64,000 nucleotides of DNA from Acholoe squamosa (taxonomy: Eukaryota > Annelida > Polychaeta > Phyllodocida > Polynoidae), in assembly GCA_949317995.1 (NCBI GenBank), contig OX439043.1, positions 3,960,501 through 4,024,500 of the forward strand, read 5' to 3'. The first letter of the stretch is position 1; the number at the start of each line of letters is the position of its first letter. Made by a program: the position numbers and the translations under genes. Below the pieces are notes generated by a model that saw only the letters and a list, made by a program, of their open reading frames with translations, was not told the origin of the DNA and did not search any database. Positions 45,901-54,800 of the stretch are shown here, one piece after another.

Positions 45901-45972
45901 ATTGCGGTCTATTTCGTTGAATTTTCCGAGTACTTTCTCAATTTCCCTTTCCACAGCCAAACATGCATCCAT
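27918..45972 (-). CDS. RMND5A: RMND5 (GID2-type E3 ubiquitin ligase subunit), nine exons
   Basis: Coding exons, minus strand: 45972-45837, 33729-33587, 33116-32979, 32480-32380, 31170-31004, 30083-29918, 28894-28792, 28378-28224, 27981-27918. All junctions are GT-AG, the phases fit, and the sum is 1173 nt (390 residues plus TAA), about the length of vertebrate RMND5A/B. Recognisable blocks are [15 protein letters not shown] (start), [19 protein letters not shown], the LisH/CTLH region in exons 3-5 ([27 protein letters not shown]), [20 protein letters not shown], the exon-8 RING part with [15 protein letters not shown], and exon-9 KCPYCPIEQ. The protein is the RING-like partner of MAEA in the GID/CTLH ubiquitin ligase. 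RMND5A versus B cannot be told apart; invertebrates usually have one gene. Intron 1 is 12.1 kb and filled with insertions. Confidence 0.93.
29205..29762. mobile_element. MITE family D with internal palindromic satellite
   Basis: The ends TTTAAAGGCTGCTAATG and CATTAGTGGCCCTTAAAGGG are inverted repeats of the D family. The interior (29276-29732) is a tandem array whose unit contains CCAATGAAGTGCTGG and its reverse complement CCAGCACTTCATTGG around a short spacer (TGAGCAGACCCG). The array is full of potential hairpins. The 173-codon minus-strand ORF across it is a by-product of the repeat. It lies in RMND5 intron 6. Confidence 0.8.
30317..30886. mobile_element. MITE-like element G, copy 1
   Basis: The ends AGTGGTGTGAAA and TTTCACACCCCTGG are inverted repeats. 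The interior (ATATAAATGGTAAAACATTT, CAGTGGATTTACACTGATTT) is the reverse complement of the element at 54292-54613. It lies in RMND5 intron 5. Confidence 0.65.
31273..31508. mobile_element. MITE family A, copy 2
   Basis: TACCGTATTCGTTCTAATAA and TTATTAGAATGAATACGGTA form terminal inverted repeats, with GCGCTTATTAGAGCATGTGC next to the right end. It lies in RMND5 intron 4. Confidence 0.85.
31602..32158. repeat. 31-bp tandem repeat inside a MITE-like element
   Basis: The block opens with TACCATAATTCCTGCATATAAGCC and closes with GGCTTATATGCCGGAAATAA, a degenerate inverted pair like families A and B. Its centre (about 31676-32053) holds roughly 12 copies of a 31-bp unit (GCTATAAGCCGCACCCTGAG...). 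Confidence 0.8.
32159..32352. mobile_element. MITE family D, intact small copy
   Basis: CTTTAAGGGCCGCTCATG and CATCAGCGGGCCTCAAAGG form the ends. The interior contains GCATGATGCA palindromes and GGCGAGTGACTCGCC. It lies in RMND5 intron 4, 28 bp from exon 4. Confidence 0.7.
33224..33469. mobile_element. MITE family B, copy 3
   Basis: Terminal inverted repeats TACCGTAATCTCCCGCGTAT / ATACGCGGGAGATTACGGTA are complete. The interior carries several repeated TATAAGGCGCACCCC motifs. It lies in RMND5 intron 2. Confidence 0.87.
34878..35264. mobile_element. 387-bp MITE-like element with 16-bp ends
   Basis: TACAGAGGTGCCAAGT (34878-34893) and ACTTGGCAGCTCTGTA (35249-35264) are inverted with one mismatch. 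The interior is AT-rich, with repeated AAAATCGTAATTTTG-like words. It has no coding capacity. Confidence 0.7.
35349..35585. mobile_element. MITE family B, copy 4
   Basis: The left end TACCGTAATCTCCCGCGTAT is intact. The right end ACGCGTGAGATTACGGTA has small changes. Multiple GCGTCTTATA words fill the interior. Confidence 0.82.
35731..35780 (+). promoter_or_regulatory. TATA-box-like core promoter candidate
   Basis: TATATAAGGG at 35731 lies in a GC-richer 190-bp island with CCAGTCCAGTTTG about 30 bp downstream. No ORF of the host gene starts here. It may be an LTR fragment promoter. The evidence is weak. Confidence 0.25.
36725..36936 (-). mobile_element. solo LTR fragment of gypsy-1 type
   Basis: The sequence is closely similar to 723-938, including CAGAGGCC...GGGCCTCTGA, a TTATATAAGG TATA word and the ACCTCTACA end. 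No internal element sequence adjoins it on the right. It lies in RMND5 intron 1. Confidence 0.7.
37829..37995. repeat. TATAGTGACAGATA repeat, copy 1
   Basis: The block begins TATAGTGACAGATAG and carries three short hairpins (for example GACCTCCT/AGGAGGTC and GTCTAG/CTAGAC). Related starts occur near 38908 (ATAGTGACAGATACGGGGAG) and 45703 (TATAGTGACAGATAGGGACT). The word GAGTGGGTGCA or its complement recurs in all three. Its nature is unknown. Confidence 0.4.
39238..39576. mobile_element. foldback element with 8-bp direct flanks
   Basis: GTTATGAC flanks both sides (39238-39245, 39569-39576). Inside, arms built from CTGGACACCTCGGAAGCAGA and short tandem GGAAGCAGACATCT words are inverted at about 39252-39332 and 39466-39562, around an unrelated loop. 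An 8-bp duplication fits a hAT-like or foldback transposition mechanism. Confidence 0.75.
40172..40338 (+). repeat. gypsy-3 5' LTR
   Basis: This 167-bp LTR is identical to the 3' copy. No canonical AATAAA is seen within it, and the TATA word is weak (CTTATATAC near 40306). Confidence 0.93.
40339..40355 (+). promoter_or_regulatory. gypsy-3 primer-binding site
   Basis: TGGTGACAGCAAGTGGG starts at the first base after the LTR and is complementary to a tRNA 3' end ending in CCA, most like a tRNA-Leu isoacceptor. Confidence 0.75.
40649..42895 (+). CDS. gypsy-3 Gag-protease-reverse transcriptase
   Basis: The ORF has 748 codons. Gag occupies about residues 1-210. Two zinc knuckles follow near residues 235-265 ([28 protein letters not shown]). 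Protease has [13 protein letters not shown] near 322. Reverse transcriptase runs about 440-700, with [33 protein letters not shown] and the active site [10 protein letters not shown] near 593. The frame closes in the first strand of RNase H ([10 protein letters not shown] then stop), and the remainder continues in another frame at once. A small deletion there is the likely cause. All visible reverse transcriptase and protease active-site residues are present. Confidence 0.92.
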   Translation: MGDQKASGEIPFYPTFDEKSADLSQEWEDWLEGLEAMFALQSFTKDHENEEKYDKLFYYLRTTRKILKKLDNNGVATRSYKLAKEALTKHFSPGKTSFALLHKLYHTRQEKGETMDSFYHRVRDVMDSLDLTKKKVEEIEELLIIAQLVNCTHNDGIRRRTLRTRGAINLTEFLDRARSDESALKESSEISGTANDAAAALAVNKHHHKKKSGQDTQSSGSSRKKKTSAPAQSGKCPFCGGGPHDRHRCPAKNSVCHNCKIKGHFIKVCRKPKSVNEVIENDNYSEILQTQETFLGSVDTPQGAVSKKVTGVVINGIPTPMRIDTGAEATLIDSQLYAEKFSSEELLASDCVFRGAKQGQFSALGFFNGVIQHGQKKVKERIYVIENASNLLSCRSSTALGLVVFTCSVSQYKEQYPTLFNGLGKLEKTYKIQLRDDAEPYEVMTPRRVSITMHDKVGKELKRLQNLGVITPVSQPTDWCAPVVVVPKSNGDVRLCVDLTRLNKAVKRPRHVLPSVDYVLGQIGEAKVFSKLDANSGYHQVELDEESRLLTTFITTHGRFAYNRLPFGITSAPEFYQKQVSNIIAGLPGVVCLMDDIMISGKDEAEHDQRLHATLSRLAAAGITLNKDKCVFKQSSISFLGQIISAEGIKADPEKVAAIKEMSIPSDVSELRRFIGMVNHLGKFTPDLSTVIQPLRELLSTKSEWFWGPSQQEAFDNIKDILSNTPVLALYKADLETKVSADSSSGQC
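42889..44625 (+). CDS. gypsy-3 RNase H and integrase (frame-shifted second part)
   Basis: This part overlaps the first ORF by 7 bases and has no start context of its own, so it is the downstream part of the same polyprotein after a frameshift. RNase H shows [13 protein letters not shown] and LETDHKPL. Integrase shows the HHCC zinc domain ([13 protein letters not shown]...CHHCRI), then the DDE core ATDLFQ, CSDNGPQ and [11 protein letters not shown], all three acids present. The C-terminal tail has [10 protein letters not shown] repeats. The stretch after RTLKDIIKA looks a few residues shorter than usual. Apart from the frame break, the element appears capable. Confidence 0.9.
   Translation: MLMQKNNSIWRPVAYASRSLSETERRYAQIEKEALASTWACEKFRDYLIGKHFTLETDHKPLIPLLGSKDLDLLTPRIQRFRMRLMWYDYSIIHVPGKELYTADTLSRAPGTGPSEADIQFQEDTTVYVNFVRRSLPASDQRLEQIRQHQWEDDICREVAMYVRDGWPDRSQVKGIAKKYLPFQADLNIVDDLLLMGTRIVIPSSLRPDILSKLHEGHQGITKCRQLARDSVWWPGCSTDVEELISRCHHCRIKNPNYMEPLIPSTLPDHPWQKVATDLFQLGEVHYIVVVDFYSRFAFYKKLESTTSNTIVETMKSIFADQGIPQIVCSDNGPQYSSQDFQKFAKEYGFLHITSSPGHPSGNGEAERAVRTLKDIIKAPDPYIALLNLRNSPIRNGFSPAQLLMGRRLNTKIPILPSKLGINPPDMDTIRQREEEYKRKLKENFDNHHRAHDLTPLKPGDEVWLPDRKEKATVKESHHHDRSYIVQTPKKTLVRNRVQMKELPAPQSAPQSAPQPAPQPVQQVSQPVETPPVPPTPTTPKAVPASPAKSVTPSQSQSPKITRTRLGREIRKPDRFKD
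44970..44981 (+). promoter_or_regulatory. gypsy-3 polypurine tract
   Basis: The purine run AAGAAAGGGAGA abuts the 3' LTR and would prime plus-strand synthesis. Confidence 0.8.
44982..45148 (+). repeat. gypsy-3 3' LTR
   Basis: Identical to 40172-40338. Confidence 0.93.
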
Positions 45973-47011
45973 TCTTGTTGTTTTCTTGTTGTGTGTCTTC
46001 TTTTCCGGTCTATCTGCAGCACAAGGTGCTCCTCGTCTCTGATTGGTCAAAATTCAAGACGTTGTTTTGTGGTGGCGCTCTCTGACGGCGAGCAGAAGAA
46101 CTAAAGTATTCCCGCCAGGTAGAAGCACTGCGCTTTGTTGAAGCAACAAAATCATTGTTTTCTCCTTCGTTCTTCCACAAGGTTTAGAAAACGCCATGTA
46201 GTTACATTCATAAGTGTTTGAACTGAGATTCAGCACCATTTTTTACTGTCAAATGATGCCAAGTTACTTATATCGGGGCGATAGAAAATGGTGAAGTTGT
46301 TGGCGGGAAAACTTGGTTGTGTTCGAGCATCAAATGAAGACATTTTCGGACCTCTGTGAAGTATTCTAGCAAGGAGTTGATACGACTTTCTACTATGATT
46401 CAGTTTTTCACATAGACAAGAAGTAATATTTTGTTTTTTCGACACATAATTTTCCTTCTTCTGGTTATCAAACCGAAATGCTGACGATGGGACCCGCCTT
46501 TCTTGACCAGCAGGTGTGAGCGCGAACGAAGAATTTGCTCTAGTCATGAAACACGGGAATCAGCAAAACCACACCGCAGGCTCTTTGCACGCTTTTTAGT
46601 TTTACAGATTTTCGCCAGAAATCCACACAGTTTGACTCAGTCTCAATTACATAGTACTGACGAATGATTTCGTGTGATTGATCGCTAAATTTAATGGTGA
46701 GTGAGGTTTTAGAGCGAATTATGGACAGGCATTGACCCGGGGCATTGAGTTGACACGAGCAACAGACATTTTAACTTCAACTTGGCAATTTTAATTTACT
46801 TGTCTTCTTCTTCACTGCACTTCAGACTTCAGTCTTCACTCAGTTCTTGCAATCTGGGTCGCCTGTCTTCTCGATCAGCCAAGGCTGAGCCTGAGGAACT
46901 CTGCCTCTCTTAGTCTTACTACCGTTGTGATTTTTTTTTCAACTGCCTGAGATATAGCCTTTATTATTTAAGTTTATAACTTAATTTAGCCAACTTGTTT
47001 GCTTTCCAATT
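45973..47011. promoter_or_regulatory. shared 5' region of two head-to-head genes
   Basis: RMND5 starts its coding region leftward at 45972. The TRIM-NHL-like gene runs rightward with its first coding exon at 48849. GTGAGT at 46697 could be the donor of a noncoding first exon for the rightward gene, because its coding exon begins at a splice acceptor (TTTTTTCCAG, 48838). No TATA box was identified. Confidence 0.35.
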
Positions 47012-47334
47012 AGGGAGTGATCATTTTTTAACAACAGGGGGGGGCTGGTGGGTTTGCGCGCGGACGCGCGGAAAAAATTTCGACCCCCCCCTCTCGAGGG
47101 GGTAAAATTTTTTCAACCCCCCCCCATAAGGGACAAAAATCGCGCGCGAACGTCCCCTTTTAGCCTATAGTAACGCGCGGGGTTTTCCACTGAAAACAGG
47201 TGAAATTATTTTGACCCCCCCCATCAGAGGTATTGAAAAAATTCTGACCCCCCCCGGTCAAGGGGTTGAAAAAATTCTGACCCCCCCCTCAAACCCACCG
47301 GCCCCCCCCTGTTGTTAAAAAATGATCACTCCCT
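47012..47334. mobile_element. TIR element F with GC tracts, copy 1
   Basis: Arms of about 44 bp starting AGGGAGTGATCATTTTTTAA and ending TTAAAAAATGATCACTCCCT are inverted. The interior alternates runs of C and words such as TTGAAAAAATTCTGACCCCC. It has no ORF. Confidence 0.85.
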
Positions 47335-48090
47335 TAATCCAATTTAGAAATCAAATGTCTAAAATTGAATATTTAAATTACAGCATTTTTTCGAAACCGT
47401 TCCTGATTTTGAATGAATGTGAAACCAAAGCTAGTGAGACTTTGCTGGAGCGCTCAGAAATCTCTAAACATTATGGGAAATATCACCAATTAACTGGGGG
47501 GTTTGGAAATTTTGAAAAATTGGCTGAGTTTTCTACGCCAAACAATGAGGAAAAGTCCCAAGTGCACTTTTTTTTTTTTTTTTTTTTTTTGACTTGCTCA
47601 TTGCATTAATGAACTGCTATGTTCATTTAAATAATGCTATAGAGCAGACCAAGTTTTATTGATTTTTCAAAGGAAGTTCACAAATGAAACAGTACAATAA
47701 CTTCATAGATCTTGACAAATGTCAATATGAACACAATCAGGAGATGGAAAAATAGGGACTGGCAATATTCACTCTACAAGCCTGTACTGATTTTTTGAAG
47801 CCTAAATGGCTAAAATGCGTGAGAAAGAACCTCCTCTTTAGTCTAAGACTCTTACCTACAGAGATTTAAGTTGTCAGGGATTTCCCGGAAATAGGGAATT
47901 CAAAAATGTTTAAAATGTAGTCTGAATCTATATCCATTATCTTGAGGGAGAGAATTTATTCACAGCCTTCTTTCCCTAGTCATTTTCTTCACACAGACCC
48001 AGTCCTCAGTTGTCTAATTCAACTAGGGACTCCACTAGCCCCCCCTGGTGTAAGCAGAGAGACTTACTGGGCCAAGGGAGACTCTAGGGG
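47335..48090. other. spacer with a 22-base T run
   Basis: A long poly-T tract lies at about 47569-47590. No gene is supported on either strand. Confidence 0.4.
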
Positions 48091-48540
48091 TTGCAGAACA
48101 CTAATTGACGGGAGGTGGCAGCAGGAGACACTTTGTAGCTCCGCACTGAAGGGTGTTGTACAATGATTATTGGTCTAAAATCTGACAGTGGGTAGGCAAA
48201 CCAGGTATCAAATTAATTCTTAGGGTGTATATTAATCGATTTGAGTGTTATTTAGGCTGATATTTGATGGTAAGTTGAGGGGGGTGCACTCTATTTAATT
48301 AGAGAATGTATTGAAATCATTCACTGCAAAACCCCCAAATCTGGGTATGTCTGCACTCTAAGGCCTATAGCAAAAAAGTTAATCACATTGTACCACATGC
48401 CATGGCCCTAAATTATTGGGAAAAATGTATATCTACAAGAAAATAATAGTGGCTAAGCCCAGATACTTGCACAAGTATTTTATTTTTGCCCAAAAGCTAT
48501 ATAGGCCAACAGTGGAAAAATAATTAGTGTTCTGCAGCCT
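48091..48540. mobile_element. MITE-like element H, copy 2
   Basis: This is a 450-bp full-length match to 11285-11733 with the same inverted ends (GGTTGCAGAACACT / AGTGTTCTGCAGCC). Confidence 0.72.
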
Positions 48541-48848
48541 CTACAGGGAATCTCAGGGGCAGACCCTCCCAGGTGAAGGGAATGCTGCTCTCTGATTAAT
48601 CGAAAATCATCAGTGAGCAACATAGTACAATTGTTTAACACATGATGCTGTGCTGGTGAGAGTCTGCAATGAACACTCTGCTTATACCAAGGGGCCTGCC
48701 AACTCTCCCAGCGTCGCGATAACAGGTTTTCAGGGAGTTTCCCAGTACCTGACTTTCATCTCTGTACCTACTTATGACAGGCATGGCACATAAGTATTTT
48801 TACACAATTTTCTTTATTTTCTTCTCTCTTTTTTCCAGATCAATAACA

Positions 48849-51800
48849 ATGGGGAGTATACGAGAAGAGATAATAGAGCTAGTACAGAGGTCAGTGCAGA
48901 CATTCTCAAGCATCGAGAATGCAGACAGACAGCTGACCGGCCTCCATACGCTGAATATGATGAAGCGAGACCTGGCCCGTAACAGAATAAAGGAAGCTCT
49001 ACACGAGATCCAGGTTTATATATCTAAACAAGCTGCTGAGGACCTCCTAGATCTATCAACGCTTGTCAAGGAGCGAGAAGAACAGCTAAGCTTGGAGAAG
49101 GCCAACCTTCGCACAACGAAGGAGATGTTACTGAGCCTGCTGCAGGAAACCAAAGCCATAGTCACATCCCCATCTGCCATAGTCGATCAGAAACAGGCCG
49201 AATTACTGCGGGATAAAATGAAGCAGCTTGTGGAGACGGATTATAGCCCAGTGCATCTGGAGGCCTTTAGTTACTTAGAGTTCATATCACATCCGAAAAA
49301 ACCAGAGGAACTCTGTGTTGGGTACCTGCGCAGCAGGGCGTTGGATCCGCGGCAGATGTCGCTAAATGAGGTCCCAGGTCACACAGAACAGATCCTTGAA
49401 GTGGGTCAGCTGGCAGCCTTATGGTTGGACACCGGGGCTCCGATCAGCTGCCAAGACCTTATGAAATACACGGTGGTTTCTGTAACTGGGCCAGACGGGG
49501 ACGCACTCGCCTGTAAGATGTTTGAGGTGGACTCCCAGGTTAGGATTGGGTTTGAGGTTAAAAAGGAGGGACCATATATTGTAGATGTTAAAGTTTATAA
49601 AGCTCATGTTAGTCCATGTCCAATGACTATGTGGGCCATGAACCGCGAGACGTCAAAAGGTGTCCGTGCTAACATAATCAGGTCTATAGATCAGAGTCAG
49701 TCCAAACAACAACACACATCAGTTGAACCTAGCAGTGATTATCTGCGCACTGATGAGACTGAGATGGAAGTTGAGCCAGCCTGTCCTGAACCTACACCAA
49801 GCCCTGCCTCCCATGCCCCACGAGTGTATGGACCACGTGCACGCCGCCTGAGTTCCCCTATGAAGGAGAATATTGCCCCTTCTCCAGGTTTTAAAGCCAA
49901 GCAGACATCAAGCCAGGAGACAACACTGCCGAAAGGTCGCCCTGTTCCTCCTGGCTTTTCACAAGACCATATGGGATTTGTCGAGGGGGATGCATTCAGT
50001 AAGCTCTCGCTGGAAATTAAGGCCCCTCATGGCCAGTCAGTGAGAACCCTCAAACAAGCGGCCAGTACTTTACCTGCAACCCGAAATAATGACTCAGGTG
50101 TGTTAGATGTACCGCCGATAGTTATTGAACCTGTAGAAATGTCACCACTGAAAACTACTCAAATTAAATCAGAGCCGGTTGTAGAAATCCATGCTCCTCA
50201 AAGATGGAGCCCACAGAAAGCAGGCCCTAGCAGTAGCTTTAATCTAAACAGTCATACAGCAGTTAAAAAGTCACAGTCACCACCAGGAAAGGCAGCAACA
50301 AGACCTGAATCAAAAACAGAGCAGACTTTGCATCAAAAACCGGATTCAGCAAAACCCAAAGAATCAAATACAAATGTTAGAGACATTCCGCTTCCAAAAG
50401 AGCCATACGAAGTGCCACCTTCGAAGGAGAAAGAGCCTTCAAAGGATAAATCTGTCCCAGAGAGGGACCTTCCTAAGCGACAGGCAAGGCCCGTCAAAGA
50501 GATCCTGGCGGGTGGAGACCATACAAAGAAACTATCACCAGAGAAGATAATGCCTTCATTTAGTTACCTGACAAATTTACTCAACCTGCGGCATGGCTCA
50601 GGGACAGGTAGGTTCAGCTAGTTTTAACTTCAATTAAGTCATTTACCCCAGTAACTTAAAAATACGCGAAGCTTAAGCCAAATGCATCTTTTAGAACTTA
50701 ACCAAAGAGGGGCTATGCCTTTTAGGTAAGGTAAGATAACATTAGATTGATTCTAAATTGCTTAAAATCAAGCCTCAAACTTTCAACTTAAGCCCTCAAG
50801 AGTCTCTTGGTTCATAGTCATCTCAGGCTTCCCTAGCCCACTTAAAAGGGTCTATATCTCCTCTTTCCTATCCCCTCAGGATGTGTGTGGTGCACATATG
50901 CACGGGCACTGACACATTCCTCTGTTAAATTATCAACCTGTAAGGCACAGGATAGCCACTTAGTGCCGCTAAAGTGCTGTAAAACACAAATCAATCAATC
51001 AATTCATAGTCATCTGTCACCAATGAAATGAGGGTGAATTAACACTTTAAGTGTAGCTAATGCTTTAATTTATTATGTCCATTGGTTGTCATGATATACG
51101 AATGCTGTCCTGGTGAGTACTTCCCCCCCCCCCCCATGCAGACCCTATGATGTTGATACACTTTCGACCGGGCATCATGAGGCTCACCAGGACTTAATTG
51201 CATGATGCATCATACCCGTTTCTCATCATGATGCGGGTATAATGCACTGATGCATTAGTGGTCTTCAAGGATTGGAACATCCAAGTAACATTCAATTGAA
51301 CCCAGGAAGGTCCACCTGCTGCCTTGTGGTTCACCTTTATTCATCGTAGAGACTATTATTGAATATAATCCCTACTTTCTCATTATCCGCAGACATCCCG
51401 GCAAAGTTAACTCTGGAACTGGGTAAAAAGGGGACAGGTACACCGTATGTGTTTGCCTTCCCCATAGGTGTAGCCACCACCAAGACTAAGGATGAGCCCG
51501 ACATCATTGCCTGCGACACAGGAAACAATCTTGTCAAAATCTTCACGTGGGCAGGAAAGTTTAAAAAGGCACTTGGAACTGAAGAGGTAAAGTTGTAAAA
51601 CAAATTTTCACAAATATATGTAAAGAAAATAAAGTCATTGTTTGAGGTAAACCAATCCTACCTAGCAAAACAGTCTGGTTGCTATACCGACAATGTAATC
51701 ACAACAGAGGTGCCATGATCTGCCATCCCATAATGCATCAGTTTAGCATGTGATCCTGTAGGAGCAGCACACACATCCTAACTTCAGGAATTCAACTCTA

Positions 51801-54800
51801 AATTTCCTCCAGTTTACAAAGTTCTACAAGCTGTAAGGACTGTTGGTACAGGTCCCATCAGTCCTGTTATTGTTGGCTTCCTTTTGGTATAAACACACTT
51901 TGCTAAGCTGTGTTTAATTTAAGTCCAATATCACCAAGTGCTCTCGAGCCCGTCTGAGCCAGAGCCAACTAGGTCAACACATTTGTTGGCGAACACCACC
52001 TCCTGTCCGAATGTGACACAGCTGACAAGGGCAATGGCCTGTCCAAAACCCTGTCAGTTAGCTTCTCAACTGACCAGTTCACTGATGGTGTCCAAGCACA
52101 AAAAGCACCTTGCATTCCATGACGGTGACCAAGATGTCAGCCAAGCTGACCAGACGGGCACTGAACAAGACACTGACCAAGATGGTGCCAGTGCCCCAGA
52201 TTCAGGAGACAATCTGGATGCCTACTACAAGAGCCTTGATGGCCAGTTGGAGGCAGGGGACTGCACAAGTGAAGACCTCAGTGAAAGATTTTTCAGCATC
52301 TTCCAGAAGGCCTCTGGACCCTCCTTTATCCTAGCAAGGGTTAAGGAAAAAAGGGTAAAAATAATTCTCAACTTCATCCAATGCACCGCAGTTACGAGTG
52401 CCCCAGATGAAGCACTTGCTGAAGCACATGTCTAATCCAAATGCCTGTGCACTGGACAGATGCACGGCTGGGTTACAGTCCAACATATCTGCCACCACAA
52501 CTGCCATGGGGAGACAGACAGCTTCCATGGAAGAGCTAAAAAGCCTGGGCCAAGCAGGTCACTAATCCTTCCATACGGGAGAAGGCAGAGGACTTCACCC
52601 AAATAGTCATAAACACCATGGATGCAAACATGATGACCAGAACCATGTCTGACATGACCAACTTAAGTCAGGACTTCCTAAAGTTGGAATAGTCAGAGAA
52701 GGTAGCCAATCTCTCAAATGAGAATCCACCCACACCAAAATGGTTAGGAGGGGATGACATCATCTCAGCTATGGAGAAACTTGAAAAGGAAGACAAACAT
52801 GTCAACAAATTCAAGGAACACCAGTCTGCTTGGAAAGACAGGCGTCCCTTGGAGGGGAACAAAGCGCTCCTTACAAGAAGGACATGAAGCATGATGGGCA
52901 CAACATGTTCCAGAACCCCCCGGGGGGCACTTGATTTTTTTTTTTACAGGGGTGTGCGGCTGGGCCTCTGACAAACCTTACCCTTGTTAGGGGGATTTTA
53001 CCCTTGAAAGTCCACCCCTGTTGGGGCATTTTCAGTCAAAAACTCCATGTTTTGGAAGGAAAATCTGATCATTAAAATCACATTTTGAAAATTGACTGAA
53101 AAACATCAATTTGTTGGGAAAATTTTCTTGAAAAAATAGCAAAAAGTGCCCGAAACGCGGGCTTTTTACTCAAAGGTAGACCCTTGTTATGGTGATTTTC
53201 TCAAAAGTAGACCCTTGTTAGGGGGATTTTTCTCAAAAATAGGACCCTTGTTAGGGAGATTTTGCCCAAAAAGTGGTCTTGCCAGCCGCACACATGTGGT
53301 ACCAAGACATGAAGTGCCCCCCAGGCAGAACCCCCACAAAAAGAAATCCAACTCAGGTTTTCCCAAGAGGGAGTCCAGGTTAGTGGTATTAATGCTAAGT
53401 GAGACAGCCAAGGTCGCCGGGATCGTGATTTGGTTGCTGAGATCGCGATTTTGCTCTCTACTGCTTAGTGCTAGCCCCAAACTGCCCCAAATCCCCCCTG
53501 CCACTTGTTGGTAACTTAGTTCTATTGTACCTTACCTCAGAATAAAGGAACAACACTTTTTAAATCCAGAATTTTCCAGAAAGGCTGAGAGAAGAAGTGA
53601 AACTCAGGGCCATGTTGACTGCTGTCCTCCATCTTAGATGTTGCATTGTGGGAGTGGTGCGTTGTGGGAGTGTGATGTCACAATGGAGGGTTGCCATGGT
53701 GATGCAACTCCCCCTGTGGAGTGGGGACCTTCATGTGATGGCATGGAGGAGCAGAATAACTTCATTGGGAGTCCACGAAGGAGGAGTTCTCCTTTCATTC
53801 TACCAGTGAGTATACCAGATTTGTAAAAGGCGACAAACTTGCGGTTTCTTGAGGCTTTGGGTGAGAATGTAGGCAGCTGGTGTCCATATGCGCGGGCCCG
53901 GGTATGCATGCTTGCCTTTTGCCTTGGGATTCCCCCTCAGTGAACCACGTCTGAGTGATCAAAGGCCGTGGGTTTTCTGGCCCTGCCTATGGGACCAGGC
54001 AAATAAAAGAACACTTGCTATCCTTCGAAAAGAGTAGGGGAATGAAGCCCAGGTAGCTGTTTCCCCCTCATCCCTCCTCATAGATGCGGTCATTCATCTC
54101 ATAGATTCGGTCATTCATAGATAAGGTCCCTGCTGTGTCGGGCAAGCAGCATATAAATACCTGTCCAAACAGAAAAGAAAGGACTTAATGTCCGAGAACC
54201 CTTGAATGTCTGAGTTCCTCGATGGTCCCCGGACGTAAAACTAAACAAACAAACAAACCAGATTCGTAAAAGGTGACAAAGTTGGGGTTTCAGGGGTGTG
54301 AAATCTCCGCCTAAAGGCGGAATTCAGCCTTTTTTGTGTTCACCAGGACCATTCCTGAGATCAGTGTAAATCCACTGAGAAAATGAAATACCATTTATAT
54401 GGGGGGGGGGGGGTGACTGATACTATATGGTCTCACATTGTTTTGATACCTTCCAAACTGGTTTCTGCTGTTATCTAAATCATACTTAAGCCCCAAAAAG
54501 GTGGTATCATACATTTAATTAGCTGTTTGAACAACTTTATCTAATGTAAAATTGACTATAAATCATCACAATATATACTTCAGCCTAAACCACTTATAGC
54601 GTTTCACACCCCTGGGTTTCTTGTGTCTTGGGGTGAGTGTGTGGGCAGCTGGTGTCCATATGAGCAGGCCCGGGCTTACATGCTTGTCTTTTGCCATGGG
54701 ATTCCCCCTCAGTGAACCACGTCTGAGTTATCAAAGGCCATGGTTTGTCTGGCCCAGCCTATGGGACCAGGCAAATAAAATAACACTTGCTATCCTTCGA

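Noticed and set aside
46054..46547. Minus-strand ORFs upstream of RMND5
   Set aside because: They lie in the promoter/5' UTR region, have no domain and are not needed for the complete RMND5 frame.
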